Assembly: GCA_900547915.1 (NCBI GenBank)
Contig: URIN01000036.1
Coordinates: forward strand, 1 to 9,087
Reading direction: 5' to 3'
DNA from: an uncultured Clostridium sp.
Lineage (GTDB): Bacteria; Bacillota; Clostridia; Oscillospirales; Acutalibacteraceae
DNA length: 9,087 nt
The notes beneath the pieces were generated by a model, which ran no database searches, had not been told where the DNA came from, and saw only the letters and a program-made list of their open reading frames with translations. The position numbers were made by a program, and so were the translations under genes. Positions within the stretch are counted from its first letter, which is position 1; every line of letters begins with the position of its first letter. Below are positions 1-5,965 of the stretch, one piece after another.

Positions 1-146
1 ACGTATGCTCTTTCAATATAAGGATTTCTGTAATCAACTACCTCTGCTTCTACTCCCATTGCCATGATGCTTTTATAGAGAGCATAGCATTGCAGCAATG
101 ACCCGTAATTATCAGCTCTTTGAAATGTAACTATACCTGCTTTCAT
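1..146 (-). CDS. Second polysaccharide pyruvyl transferase family protein, N-terminal fragment
   Basis: I translated this by hand. From ATG at 144-146 the frame is open for 48 codons to the left window edge, beginning MKAGIVTFQRADNYGSLLQ. The NYGSLLQ motif at residues 13-19 falls at exactly the same position as in the complete pyruvyl transferase homologue at 5966-7069, and both continue with a helix, an MG pair and a V/I-DY strand end. This identifies it as a second PF04230 family member. It is not a copy: the other residues differ widely. AGAGGT lies 6 bases before the start, and the gap after the GT2 stop is 37 bases, consistent with the same operon. Only the N-terminus is visible, so the C-terminal catalytic half cannot be checked. 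Confidence 0.85.
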   Translation of the reverse strand, partial: MKAGIVTFQRADNYGSLLQCYALYKSIMAMGVEAEVVDYRNPYIERAY

Positions 147-183
147 ATATTGACCTCTTTCCGCGGGACATATGATGTTGTTC

Positions 184-1170
184 TTATTTTATATTTAAAA
201 GCCTGCGCACCAAAGATATGGGCATATGCAGTCGCATTGAATAATAGAGTAAATAATTCTTTAAGATGAACATTTTGTCTTCAGATTTTCTGGTCATCTT
301 ATTATAATTCCGAAGTGCTGAAAAAAACTTCTTCATCCAATCATAATAACTGTCATCTTTACCTTTGAAATAACATTCGCATGCTATATCCCTCGCGGAA
401 AAAACACATCTTCTAAACATCATATATGCATAAGGATTGCCTGCATCGACAAGAAAATCATATCCGCGCAAAGCAGAATCATATCTTGAAATACAGCTTT
501 CAATCAGCCTTTCACGCTTGCTTTTAAAAACAGCGCTTCCCTGCCTTTTTATGTAATAATATAAAGCTTCGGGAACATAAGAAACCTTTCTGCAATTATT
601 GCAGACCATAAGTATCCACAGCGCATCTTCTCCGATAAAAAAATCCTTGCAAAAAAGAACAGCTTTACCGTTTTCAGAATAAACTGCGCTTCGTCTAATA
701 AGTTTATTCCATATAACAAGTCCCCATTCATCGTTTGAAATAATATTGCGTATTGCTTTTTGCTTATCAACGGTTTGTAAACTATCGCATGAAACGCTGT
801 CTGAAGCACCTTCGTATACGGTTTTAAATCCGCACACAGTCATATCCGTATTATCATCCATAGCAGATATAAGCTTTAAAAGCATATCTTTATCTATATA
901 ATCATCCGCATCTACAAAAGCGATAAATTCTCCACTGGCAATTTCAAGCGCAACATTTCTTGTAACACTGACACCTGAATTTTCTTGGTGCCAAACTTTG
1001 ATGCGGTCATCTTTTTCTGCCCATTTATCACAGATAGATCCGGAAGAATCAGAAGAACCATCATCCACAAGTATTATCTCAATATCTTTATAAGACTGAT
1101 CGACCAAACTTGAAACACATCTATCAAGATATTTTTCAACATTATATACTGGTACTACTATTGATATCAT
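184..1170 (-). CDS. GT2-family (GT-A fold) glycosyltransferase
   Basis: An inverting GT-A transferase of 328 residues if it starts at the ATG at 1168-1170. From that start, ISIVVPVYN occupies 2-10, DDGSSD 36-41 is the nucleotide-binding motif, NSGVSVTRN runs over 64-72, and DADD at 87-90 is the metal-binding DXD equivalent. It would add one sugar to the lipid-linked repeat unit at the cytoplasmic membrane face. An upstream ATG at 1231-1233 would add 21 basic residues that do not fit the family. The chosen start has AAAAGGA (1179-1185) at 8 bases and begins directly at the conserved strand. Another ATG at 1174-1176 sits too close to that site. The gene overlaps the polymerase end by 29 bases. 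The C-terminal third is basic and aromatic-rich, common in membrane-associated GT2 enzymes. The sugar donor is unknown. Confidence 0.92.
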   Translation of the reverse strand: MISIVVPVYNVEKYLDRCVSSLVDQSYKDIEIILVDDGSSDSSGSICDKWAEKDDRIKVWHQENSGVSVTRNVALEIASGEFIAFVDADDYIDKDMLLKLISAMDDNTDMTVCGFKTVYEGASDSVSCDSLQTVDKQKAIRNIISNDEWGLVIWNKLIRRSAVYSENGKAVLFCKDFFIGEDALWILMVCNNCRKVSYVPEALYYYIKRQGSAVFKSKRERLIESCISRYDSALRGYDFLVDAGNPYAYMMFRRCVFSARDIACECYFKGKDDSYYDWMKKFFSALRNYNKMTRKSEDKMFILKNYLLYYSMRLHMPISLVRRLLNIK

Positions 1171-2413
1171 GCACATTTTCCTTTTGCCGCAATGTTTTTT
1201 GCTCATATTGTTTTGACTGCACTTCGGCAGCAACTATTCCCAATACTGTAAAAGTACATATTCCCATCATTGACTTTACCGAAGCACTGCCTATCATTAC
1301 CGCAAGCATTGTAAGTACCGTTGAGATGCCAGTTATCTTAATCCTTTTTTTTACAAACTTTGAATTTACCATAAAGAACAATCTGACCATTGCATATAGG
1401 TACACGATAAAACCTATCCAACCAAACTGCCCCATCAAACTTGCAAAGAAATTGTCATTAAGGTAGTTACTATCCGGACCAAAGCCCCATGTGTCTCGCC
1501 AGCCAAACATATCATAAAGCTTTGAATAATACCTCTGCGCCATTTCTGAACCATATGTAGCAAATCCAGAACCTAAGGGGAAATACATATTTGCTACTTT
1601 CCCACCGTGAATTATTAGCTCTTTTCTAATTGAATCTTCAAAAAAGTATTCCTGAATATCATTCCAGGTAAACAGCACAACTAACGCAACAAGTGGGATT
1701 ACATAACTCCATCTAAATTTATCTTGTTTTCTTAAAACAATTGCCATAAATATAACACAGAAAACGAAGCAATAAACAAGTGCAGCCGATGATATAATAA
1801 GAGGAACAAAAGCAAGAATCGTATATCTAAAAAACGATCTTGAACTTATTTCTGAAAGCGCAAGTATCAGTAAGCAGCAAAAGACCACCCAACCGAATGA
1901 GATTCCGCGCATCCACGATATTCCGAACGATTTCAAACCAAACGGCAAATTGGTATAGACAAATCCTATATCAACTACCTGTCCAACAAACGAAAGCACA
2001 AAGAATACGATTATTGAAAGTTTTGCGGGAATTACAAGATCTTTTACAACACGTTTACGCACGTGATCTTTTCGCATAATATAAGTAAAAGCTATAAAAG
2101 GAGAAAAAGTCTTCCACAACCACAAAAGATCAACAAATATTGGAAACGGTTCCGTTATAAGTTTGCTGGATAAATTCGAAATAAGCCCTATAACGGATAC
2201 AATGCTAAGAGCTGCAACTATATGAATGCAGTTTTTATTAAGCCTTTTTGTTAGAGTAAGAATCCACACTAACAAAAATGATATAACGCCTATAACCTCA
2301 TCATAATATCCAAATATTCCGCCTAATGAAAAACAAACAGGGAAAAGGATGATAAGAATCGCGTATATGTCGTAAACGCTGATGGTAAATTTTAAATTCG
2401 CTTTAATTTTCAC
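1142..2413 (-). CDS. Wzy-like O-antigen/capsule repeat-unit polymerase
   Basis: A 423-residue polytopic membrane protein with roughly ten to twelve hydrophobic segments, for example near residues 16-35, 39-56, 62-80, 133-152, 170-187, 197-227, 237-250, 331-349, 361-377 and 382-397. A large polar loop at about 251-330 contains FPLGSGFATYGSE at 278-290 and NYLNDNFFASLMGQFGWIG at 316-334. This pattern is typical of Wzy/WaaL-type polymerases and ligases that join undecaprenyl-linked repeat units outside the membrane. The start is GTG at 2411-2413; an in-frame TGA lies four codons upstream and AGAGGTGA (2423-2430) is spaced 9 bases away, which supports this choice. It follows the aldolase by 41 bases and overlaps the start of the GT2 gene by 29 bases. 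Polymerase is favoured over ligase because of the operon setting and likely Gram-positive host. Wzy sequences diverge strongly, so the bond formed cannot be predicted. Confidence 0.87.
   Translation of the reverse strand: MKIKANLKFTISVYDIYAILIILFPVCFSLGGIFGYYDEVIGVISFLLVWILTLTKRLNKNCIHIVAALSIVSVIGLISNLSSKLITEPFPIFVDLLWLWKTFSPFIAFTYIMRKDHVRKRVVKDLVIPAKLSIIVFFVLSFVGQVVDIGFVYTNLPFGLKSFGISWMRGISFGWVVFCCLLILALSEISSRSFFRYTILAFVPLIISSAALVYCFVFCVIFMAIVLRKQDKFRWSYVIPLVALVVLFTWNDIQEYFFEDSIRKELIIHGGKVANMYFPLGSGFATYGSEMAQRYYSKLYDMFGWRDTWGFGPDSNYLNDNFFASLMGQFGWIGFIVYLYAMVRLFFMVNSKFVKKRIKITGISTVLTMLAVMIGSASVKSMMGICTFTVLGIVAAEVQSKQYEQKTLRQKENVHDINSSTSI
1179..1185 (-). promoter_or_regulatory. Shine-Dalgarno site that decides the GT2 start
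   Basis: AAAAGGA on the minus strand, inside the end of the polymerase gene, lies 8 bases before the ATG at 1168-1170. It supports that codon over the longer possibility at 1231-1233 and over the ATG at 1174-1176, which is only two bases from the site. Confidence 0.7.
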
Positions 2414-2422
2414 GTGATTCTT

Positions 2423-2430
2423 TCACCTCT
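2423..2430 (-). promoter_or_regulatory. Shine-Dalgarno site supporting the GTG start of the polymerase
   Basis: AGAGGTGA on the minus strand, 9 bases before the GTG at 2411-2413. Its last three bases form an in-frame TGA, so the polymerase cannot begin further upstream, and no ATG is found near the predicted N-terminus. Confidence 0.7.
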
Positions 2431-2454
2431 TTTTACACTTATAGAAATCTTGTG

Positions 2455-3222
2455 TTATTTATTAAACGATTCATTCAGGCTTTTACATGCGTCAAGGAAT
2501 ATTCCCACATCAACAGAATAGCTGAGATATTTGACACCGAGATTACGCCACATAATAAGATCTTCTGGAGTATCTACAAAAGTACCTATAACCTTATTCT
2601 TCTTGCGCGCTCTTTCTACTATCTTTTTCATTTCCTCAACAACAAGAGGATTATTTACCTGACCCGGTATGCCTAACGACTGTGAAAGGTCATAAGGCCC
2701 GATAAACAGAATATCAACGCCTTCTACTTCAAGTATCTCGTCAAGATTTTCTATTGCCTTAACGCCCTCAAGCTGAAGAATAATAAGAATGTTTTTGGAA
2801 TTTTCAAAGTATTCATATCTATCCATTGCAGAATAATCTGCGGCACGCACAAAACGGCAAACGCCTCTCATTCCGTAAGGATAGAATTTTGCAAATTTAA
2901 CTATTTTTTCTGCATCGGCCGCTGAATTTATCTGTGGCACCTGAATTCCGTAAGCACCAATATCAAGAGCTTTGCCTATAGTGTTTTCTCCTGAATCTTT
3001 TAGCCTTATTATCGGAACAGCGCCACGTGCCTCTGCCGCTCTTATATTGTTCTGCTGATTTTCAATTGAAACGGGGCCGTGTTCAGTATCAAGTATTACA
3101 AAATCAAACCCGCCGAGGCTTGCCGCCTCAACAAACATAGGGTCACCAGTTTTCATGAAAACGCCGTAAACACACTCATCATTTTGAAGCTTGTTTCTGA
3201 AATTCTCAAGGATCTTATTCAT
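2455..3222 (-). CDS. HpcH/HpaI-family class II pyruvate aldolase
   Basis: A 255-residue, full-length member of the HpcH/HpaI aldolase/citrate lyase family, which catalyses reversible aldol addition of pyruvate to an aldehyde using a divalent metal. The active-site set looks complete: DTEH at 45-48 (catalytic His48), R73, Q150 and E152 in LQLEG, and D178 in GPYDLS. These fall at a constant offset of three from the residues I recall for E. coli HpaI (H45, R70, Q147, E149, D175). YPYGMRGV at 114-121 is the usual glycine loop. Start ATG at 3220-3222 overlaps the cytidylyltransferase end by 8 bases, with AAAGAG 8 bases upstream. Catabolic relatives work on homoprotocatechuate, glucarate or rhamnonate breakdown. 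Here it lies inside a glycan operon, so synthesis of a 2-keto-3-deoxy acid from pyruvate is a reasonable inference. The aldehyde partner is unknown. Confidence 0.93.
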   Translation of the reverse strand: MNKILENFRNKLQNDECVYGVFMKTGDPMFVEAASLGGFDFVILDTEHGPVSIENQQNNIRAAEARGAVPIIRLKDSGENTIGKALDIGAYGIQVPQINSAADAEKIVKFAKFYPYGMRGVCRFVRAADYSAMDRYEYFENSKNILIILQLEGVKAIENLDEILEVEGVDILFIGPYDLSQSLGIPGQVNNPLVVEEMKKIVERARKKNKVIGTFVDTPEDLIMWRNLGVKYLSYSVDVGIFLDACKSLNESFNK

Positions 3223-3883
3223 TCACATCACTCTTTCTGAACATATGATTATAAATGGCATCCGCTATCTCAAAATCCTCTTTTTCATCGATGTCGACAG
3301 CTTCGATCTCATTCACTTCAACTATAAACGGAGACTGTCCTATCCTGCGTCCGAGATCGCTGATTACATATCTTTCATAAATATAAAAACCGCTTGTTTC
3401 CTCATAAAGAGGATCAAGATCCTGTGTTCGCGGAATATTTTCAAGCGAATAATTAAACGGAGTGCCGTTTTTCCACAGAAAATCCTGAAGTTTTTTTGCG
3501 GCAAACGCAGAATCGTTCATACCGCTCAAAACAGCATCAAGTCCTTTTTCAATGCTTTCTGCTGAAATAAACGGAGCTGTTGTGTGCGTCATAACATAAA
3601 TATCGGCAAAAACATCATCGGCAAAAGCTTTCAGCACTTCATTCATAGATGTTTTATCCGTATCAAGAGAAACAGAACGCTTAAGGAATTTCACTCCATC
3701 GGGTATATAGTCTTTTATCCTTTCATTGCTGCAATAGACATATACTTCATCTATTTTTTTTATTTTGAGCAGGGTATTCAGAATATAATAACAAAGCGGT
3801 TTTCCATTTGTGAATGACTTAGTGTTTTTCTGCGGAAGCCTTGTATTATTAAGTTTCATCGGAACTATCGCAACGATTTTCAT
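3215..3883 (-). CDS. Acylneuraminate cytidylyltransferase family protein (CMP-sugar synthetase)
   Basis: A 222-residue cytidylyltransferase of the NeuA/PseF/LegF/KdsB group (PF02348), expected to join CTP and a 2-keto-3-deoxy sugar acid into a CMP-sugar. The N-terminus has the nucleotide-binding segment AIVPMK...TRLPQKN at 5-20, followed by GKPLC. Other family features are the substrate-binding stretch RTQDLDPLYEETSGFYIYE at 152-170, which resembles the RRQDLP region of NeuA, and VDIDEKEDF at 196-204, containing the metal-binding aspartates of the family. Its first loop carries TRLPQKN, which looks intermediate between sialic-type and Kdo-type enzymes, so the acid cannot be named. Start ATG at 3881-3883 sits in an ATGA overlap with the DUF115 gene, with a strong AAAGGAG site upstream. 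It overlaps the aldolase gene by 8 bases. No NeuB/PseI/LegI or KdsA synthase is seen in the window. Confidence 0.9.
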   Translation of the reverse strand: MKIVAIVPMKLNNTRLPQKNTKSFTNGKPLCYYILNTLLKIKKIDEVYVYCSNERIKDYIPDGVKFLKRSVSLDTDKTSMNEVLKAFADDVFADIYVMTHTTAPFISAESIEKGLDAVLSGMNDSAFAAKKLQDFLWKNGTPFNYSLENIPRTQDLDPLYEETSGFYIYERYVISDLGRRIGQSPFIVEVNEIEAVDIDEKEDFEIADAIYNHMFRKSDVNE

Positions 3884-4746
3884 ACTCTGCTCTCCTTTAA
3901 TACATCTTCAAGCGCTACACGTGGGAACACCTCAAGCACTCCGCCGCGCGTTGCGTTATATACTTTTATACCGTGTGAATCGGCATATTCCTTTACCTTT
4001 TCATAACCTACTATCAACTTAGGCGTTGCGTATTTTCTTGCTCTATCCTCAACACCGCTGTCAACAAAGTGTTCTTTTTCTCCGAGATAAGTACAATCTG
4101 CGCCAAGCAGATATATCTCCTTAAAACCCATATAAACGGCAAGCTCTATGCAGGAATAGGCAATCGAATAGCCGTCATAGACAATATCGTATGCGTCATC
4201 GCTGAATTTTGAGAAATAATCCTTATGCAAAACCACAGAATGATATTTTACATCTGTAGGAAATTCGATCCAGTCTTTCTCTCTTTTAAAGCGATGCAAA
4301 ACATAGTCACTAATAAAAACAGGTACTTCTTTATGAGTTCTTAAAATATCCTGCATATTATTGAAAACAAAACTGTCCTGAATTGCATAATAAGTGGGTC
4401 TCCATTCAGTTTCGTCATAAAGTTTGCAGATGGAGTTCATGCTGATGGTATATTCATCCTTAAGGCTCTCAATATCCTGCATCGTAAGTGACGGACCTGT
4501 TGCTATAATGAAACATCTTTCTCCGTTGTGAATATTTTTATAATTAAGCAGCTTTTTGTATTTTTTGCCGCCTATACCGCGTTTTCTGAAAAAGCGCTTT
4601 GTATTTATAACTAATTCCAATACGGAATATTGAATACGGCGAAATAAGACGTAAATCCCGTGTGCAGACTTGCTGTTATCCAAAATATCACGAATTTTAT
4701 TATGTAACTTTTTAATTACAGGATTATTTACTATAAGTATCTTCAA
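3880..4746 (-). CDS. Stand-alone DUF115 / MptE-like protein, possible glycosyltransferase
   Basis: A 288-residue protein with the DUF115 (6-hydroxymethylpterin pyrophosphokinase MptE-like, PF01973) core. Key segments are GERCFIIATGPSL at 75-87 (a nucleotide-binding-like loop), AIQD at 121-124, and DGYSIAYSCIELAVYMG at 191-207 running into IYLLGADCTYL at 211-221, with a C-terminal NATRGG at 264-269. The same domain forms the core of Maf proteins, which transfer pseudaminic or legionaminic acid to flagellin. The first 70 residues are basic and partly hydrophobic and may contact the membrane. The start is TTG at 4744-4746, because an in-frame TAA lies directly upstream and no ATG is near. A G-rich site (4755-4760) precedes it. 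Its stop overlaps the start of the cytidylyltransferase gene as ATGA. Beside a CMP-sugar synthetase, a transferase using a CMP-activated acid is more plausible than pterin synthesis. That is inference. Confidence 0.85.
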   Translation of the reverse strand: MKILIVNNPVIKKLHNKIRDILDNSKSAHGIYVLFRRIQYSVLELVINTKRFFRKRGIGGKKYKKLLNYKNIHNGERCFIIATGPSLTMQDIESLKDEYTISMNSICKLYDETEWRPTYYAIQDSFVFNNMQDILRTHKEVPVFISDYVLHRFKREKDWIEFPTDVKYHSVVLHKDYFSKFSDDAYDIVYDGYSIAYSCIELAVYMGFKEIYLLGADCTYLGEKEHFVDSGVEDRARKYATPKLIVGYEKVKEYADSHGIKVYNATRGGVLEVFPRVALEDVLKESRV

Positions 4747-4760
4747 TTAACACACCCACC
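4747..4760 (-). promoter_or_regulatory. G-rich ribosome binding site before a TTG start
   Basis: Reading the minus strand, GGTGGGTGTG (4751-4760) precedes the TTG codon at 4744-4746. The core GGTGGG differs from the consensus GGAGG by one base and sits 8 bases from the start. The in-frame TAA at 4747-4749 excludes any longer protein, so TTG is the first possible start. A weak site and weak codon suggest lower translation than the neighbouring genes. Confidence 0.55.
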
Positions 4761-4796
4761 AAATAAAATTTATTTTGGCTCCCTTACGGAAGGAAG
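4759..4796 (-). other. Two adjacent inverted repeats (possible RNA hairpins) in the largest intergenic gap
   Basis: On the minus-strand transcript, CTTCCTT (4790-4796) can pair with AAGGGAG (4779-4785) across a 4-base loop, giving 7 pairs with one G-U. Directly after it, 4759-4778 folds as an AT-rich stem of 8 pairs with one bulged A and a 3-base loop. The first stem contains a C-A mismatch on the plus strand, so pairing is better in the operon mRNA. No run of T follows either stem, so this is not a classic intrinsic terminator. The last two G bases of the second stem are the first two of the downstream G-rich ribosome binding site. It could be an RNA processing or translation-control element, or chance in AT-rich DNA. 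Confidence 0.4.
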
Positions 4797-4819
4797 TCCA
4801 CATAAATTAAGACTCATTC

Positions 4820-5944
4820 CTAGTCACGGCCGATTATTTTTGCAATCCCCGACTTGATGAGAAATTTTTTTACATCCTGACGGATACTTTGCTTTGGCAG
4901 TGCCGAAAAAACATTACGGTTAAAGTTTTTGCCGTTTTTGATACCTTCAAAAAACTTTTGCCTTGCAGCCGGTGCCCGGGAAGGCTGACGCAGTTGTTTA
5001 TTTGACAATATTGCTTTTTCAATATTCACTTCTTTTAAGCTAACGTCAGAATTTTGAAGCAGTTCAATTCCCTTTTCAGTTTGACAAAGAGCCAACGATA
5101 TGCCGTTATTTTTTTGATTATCGTCAAGCTCTGATCCCCAACTGTCTCCGAGTGTAAGGTCTGAAACACGTTCCTTTCTGGCATAACGGCAGGAATAACA
5201 GTTATCAGTATATGTCAGCGCATTTAAAAACGCAATTAAATATTTGTCTGTAACGTTTTTAGTAATAACAGTCTTATTATCAGCCAAAATCTGATACTTT
5301 TGACCTACACGAAATTTAATATTCTTTATATTTGATAACGACAACCCGTACTGCTCAAGATACATATCAAGAAGTTTTACTGACGGTGTACCGTGGCAGA
5401 TAAGGTCCACTGTGTAAAGAAGGTCATCATATCTTTTACCTGCAACTTTTTTAACCGCAGCCACCTGGCACGGTAACCCTATAAAAAGGACTTGATTTCC
5501 GTTTTTAAGCTTTTCATTTATTTCTTTATAAATTCCGGAAGGATTACTTTTTACATATTTAGAACCGGCAAATTCTTTTAGTTCTGAAATATTCTCAGCA
5601 AATTTAAACATAAACCTGCCATTACTAAAAGCGCAGCTGCATACCGTGCCGCCGTTTTCTATAAAGGCTTTTGAAACAGCAGATGCAAAACCGCCTGACG
5701 CACACCTTCCCCTGAGATTATCATCATTAGTCCAACCCTGATACCACACCTGGGGTGAGAGCAACTGCATCTCTTCATTGTTTTGGCACACACCATAACA
5801 TAATTTGCAGTCTAAGCATTTCTTATCATCGATAACAGCATTAAAAGATGACAAATCTTCTTTCATGCTTATTGCTCCGGCAGGACAGATGTCAACGCAG
5901 GCCATACATCCGGCACATTCATTAAATTCACAAACAGTTTTCAT
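4820..5944 (-). CDS. FrhB/FdhB-like (coenzyme F420 hydrogenase beta-subunit family) protein with two 4Fe-4S motifs
   Basis: A 374-residue iron-sulfur protein. The N-terminus is a ferredoxin-type domain: CxxCxxCxxxCP at C10, C13, C16 and C20, and a second CxxCxxCxxxC at C43, C46, C49 and C53. The rest matches the FrhB/FdhB N and C domains: CASGGFASA at 81-89, GSKYVKSN at 127-134, GLPCQ at 156-160, DLICHGTPS at 180-188, a CxxC at 249-252 and GDSWG at 266-270. In methanogens and F420-using bacteria, relatives bind FAD and pass electrons between F420 and other carriers. Nothing here indicates F420 use, so an electron-transfer or flavin redox role tied to glycan modification is the safer reading. 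Start ATG at 5942-5944 has a strong GGAGGG site at 5949-5954. It follows the pyruvyl transferase gene by 21 bases. No membrane segment or signal peptide is visible, so it should be cytoplasmic. Confidence 0.93.
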   Translation of the reverse strand: MKTVCEFNECAGCMACVDICPAGAISMKEDLSSFNAVIDDKKCLDCKLCYGVCQNNEEMQLLSPQVWYQGWTNDDNLRGRCASGGFASAVSKAFIENGGTVCSCAFSNGRFMFKFAENISELKEFAGSKYVKSNPSGIYKEINEKLKNGNQVLFIGLPCQVAAVKKVAGKRYDDLLYTVDLICHGTPSVKLLDMYLEQYGLSLSNIKNIKFRVGQKYQILADNKTVITKNVTDKYLIAFLNALTYTDNCYSCRYARKERVSDLTLGDSWGSELDDNQKNNGISLALCQTEKGIELLQNSDVSLKEVNIEKAILSNKQLRQPSRAPAARQKFFEGIKNGKNFNRNVFSALPKQSIRQDVKKFLIKSGIAKIIGRD

Positions 5945-5965
5945 TTATCCCTCCGGGCACATAAC

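Noticed and set aside
161..166. CCGCGG palindrome in the gap before the second pyruvyl transferase gene.
   Set aside because: Six bases is too short to mean anything alone; no flanking symmetry or promoter elements accompany it.
1171..1233. Longer form of the GT2 protein starting at the ATG at 1231-1233.
   Set aside because: The added 21 residues are basic and cysteine-containing, precede the conserved first strand, and a better ribosome binding site sits 8 bases before the internal ATG.
3754..3761. Run of eight A bases in the coding strand of the cytidylyltransferase gene, a possible slippage or phase-variation site.
   Set aside because: It reads naturally as lysine and isoleucine codons in an AT-rich gene, the frame is intact, and runs of this length are expected by chance here.
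3880..4746. Reading the DUF115 protein as a true pterin pyrophosphokinase (MptE).
   Set aside because: That role belongs to archaeal methanopterin synthesis; the neighbours here are all glycan genes, so the family name is used only as a domain label.
4759..4796. Intrinsic transcription terminator between the FrhB-like and DUF115 genes.
   Set aside because: Stems are present but no T-run follows either of them, and the genes on both sides appear to belong to one operon.
4820..5944. Annotating the FrhB-like protein as a genuine F420-reducing hydrogenase beta subunit.
   Set aside because: No hydrogenase alpha or gamma subunits or F420 genes are present, and the operon context points to a different role.
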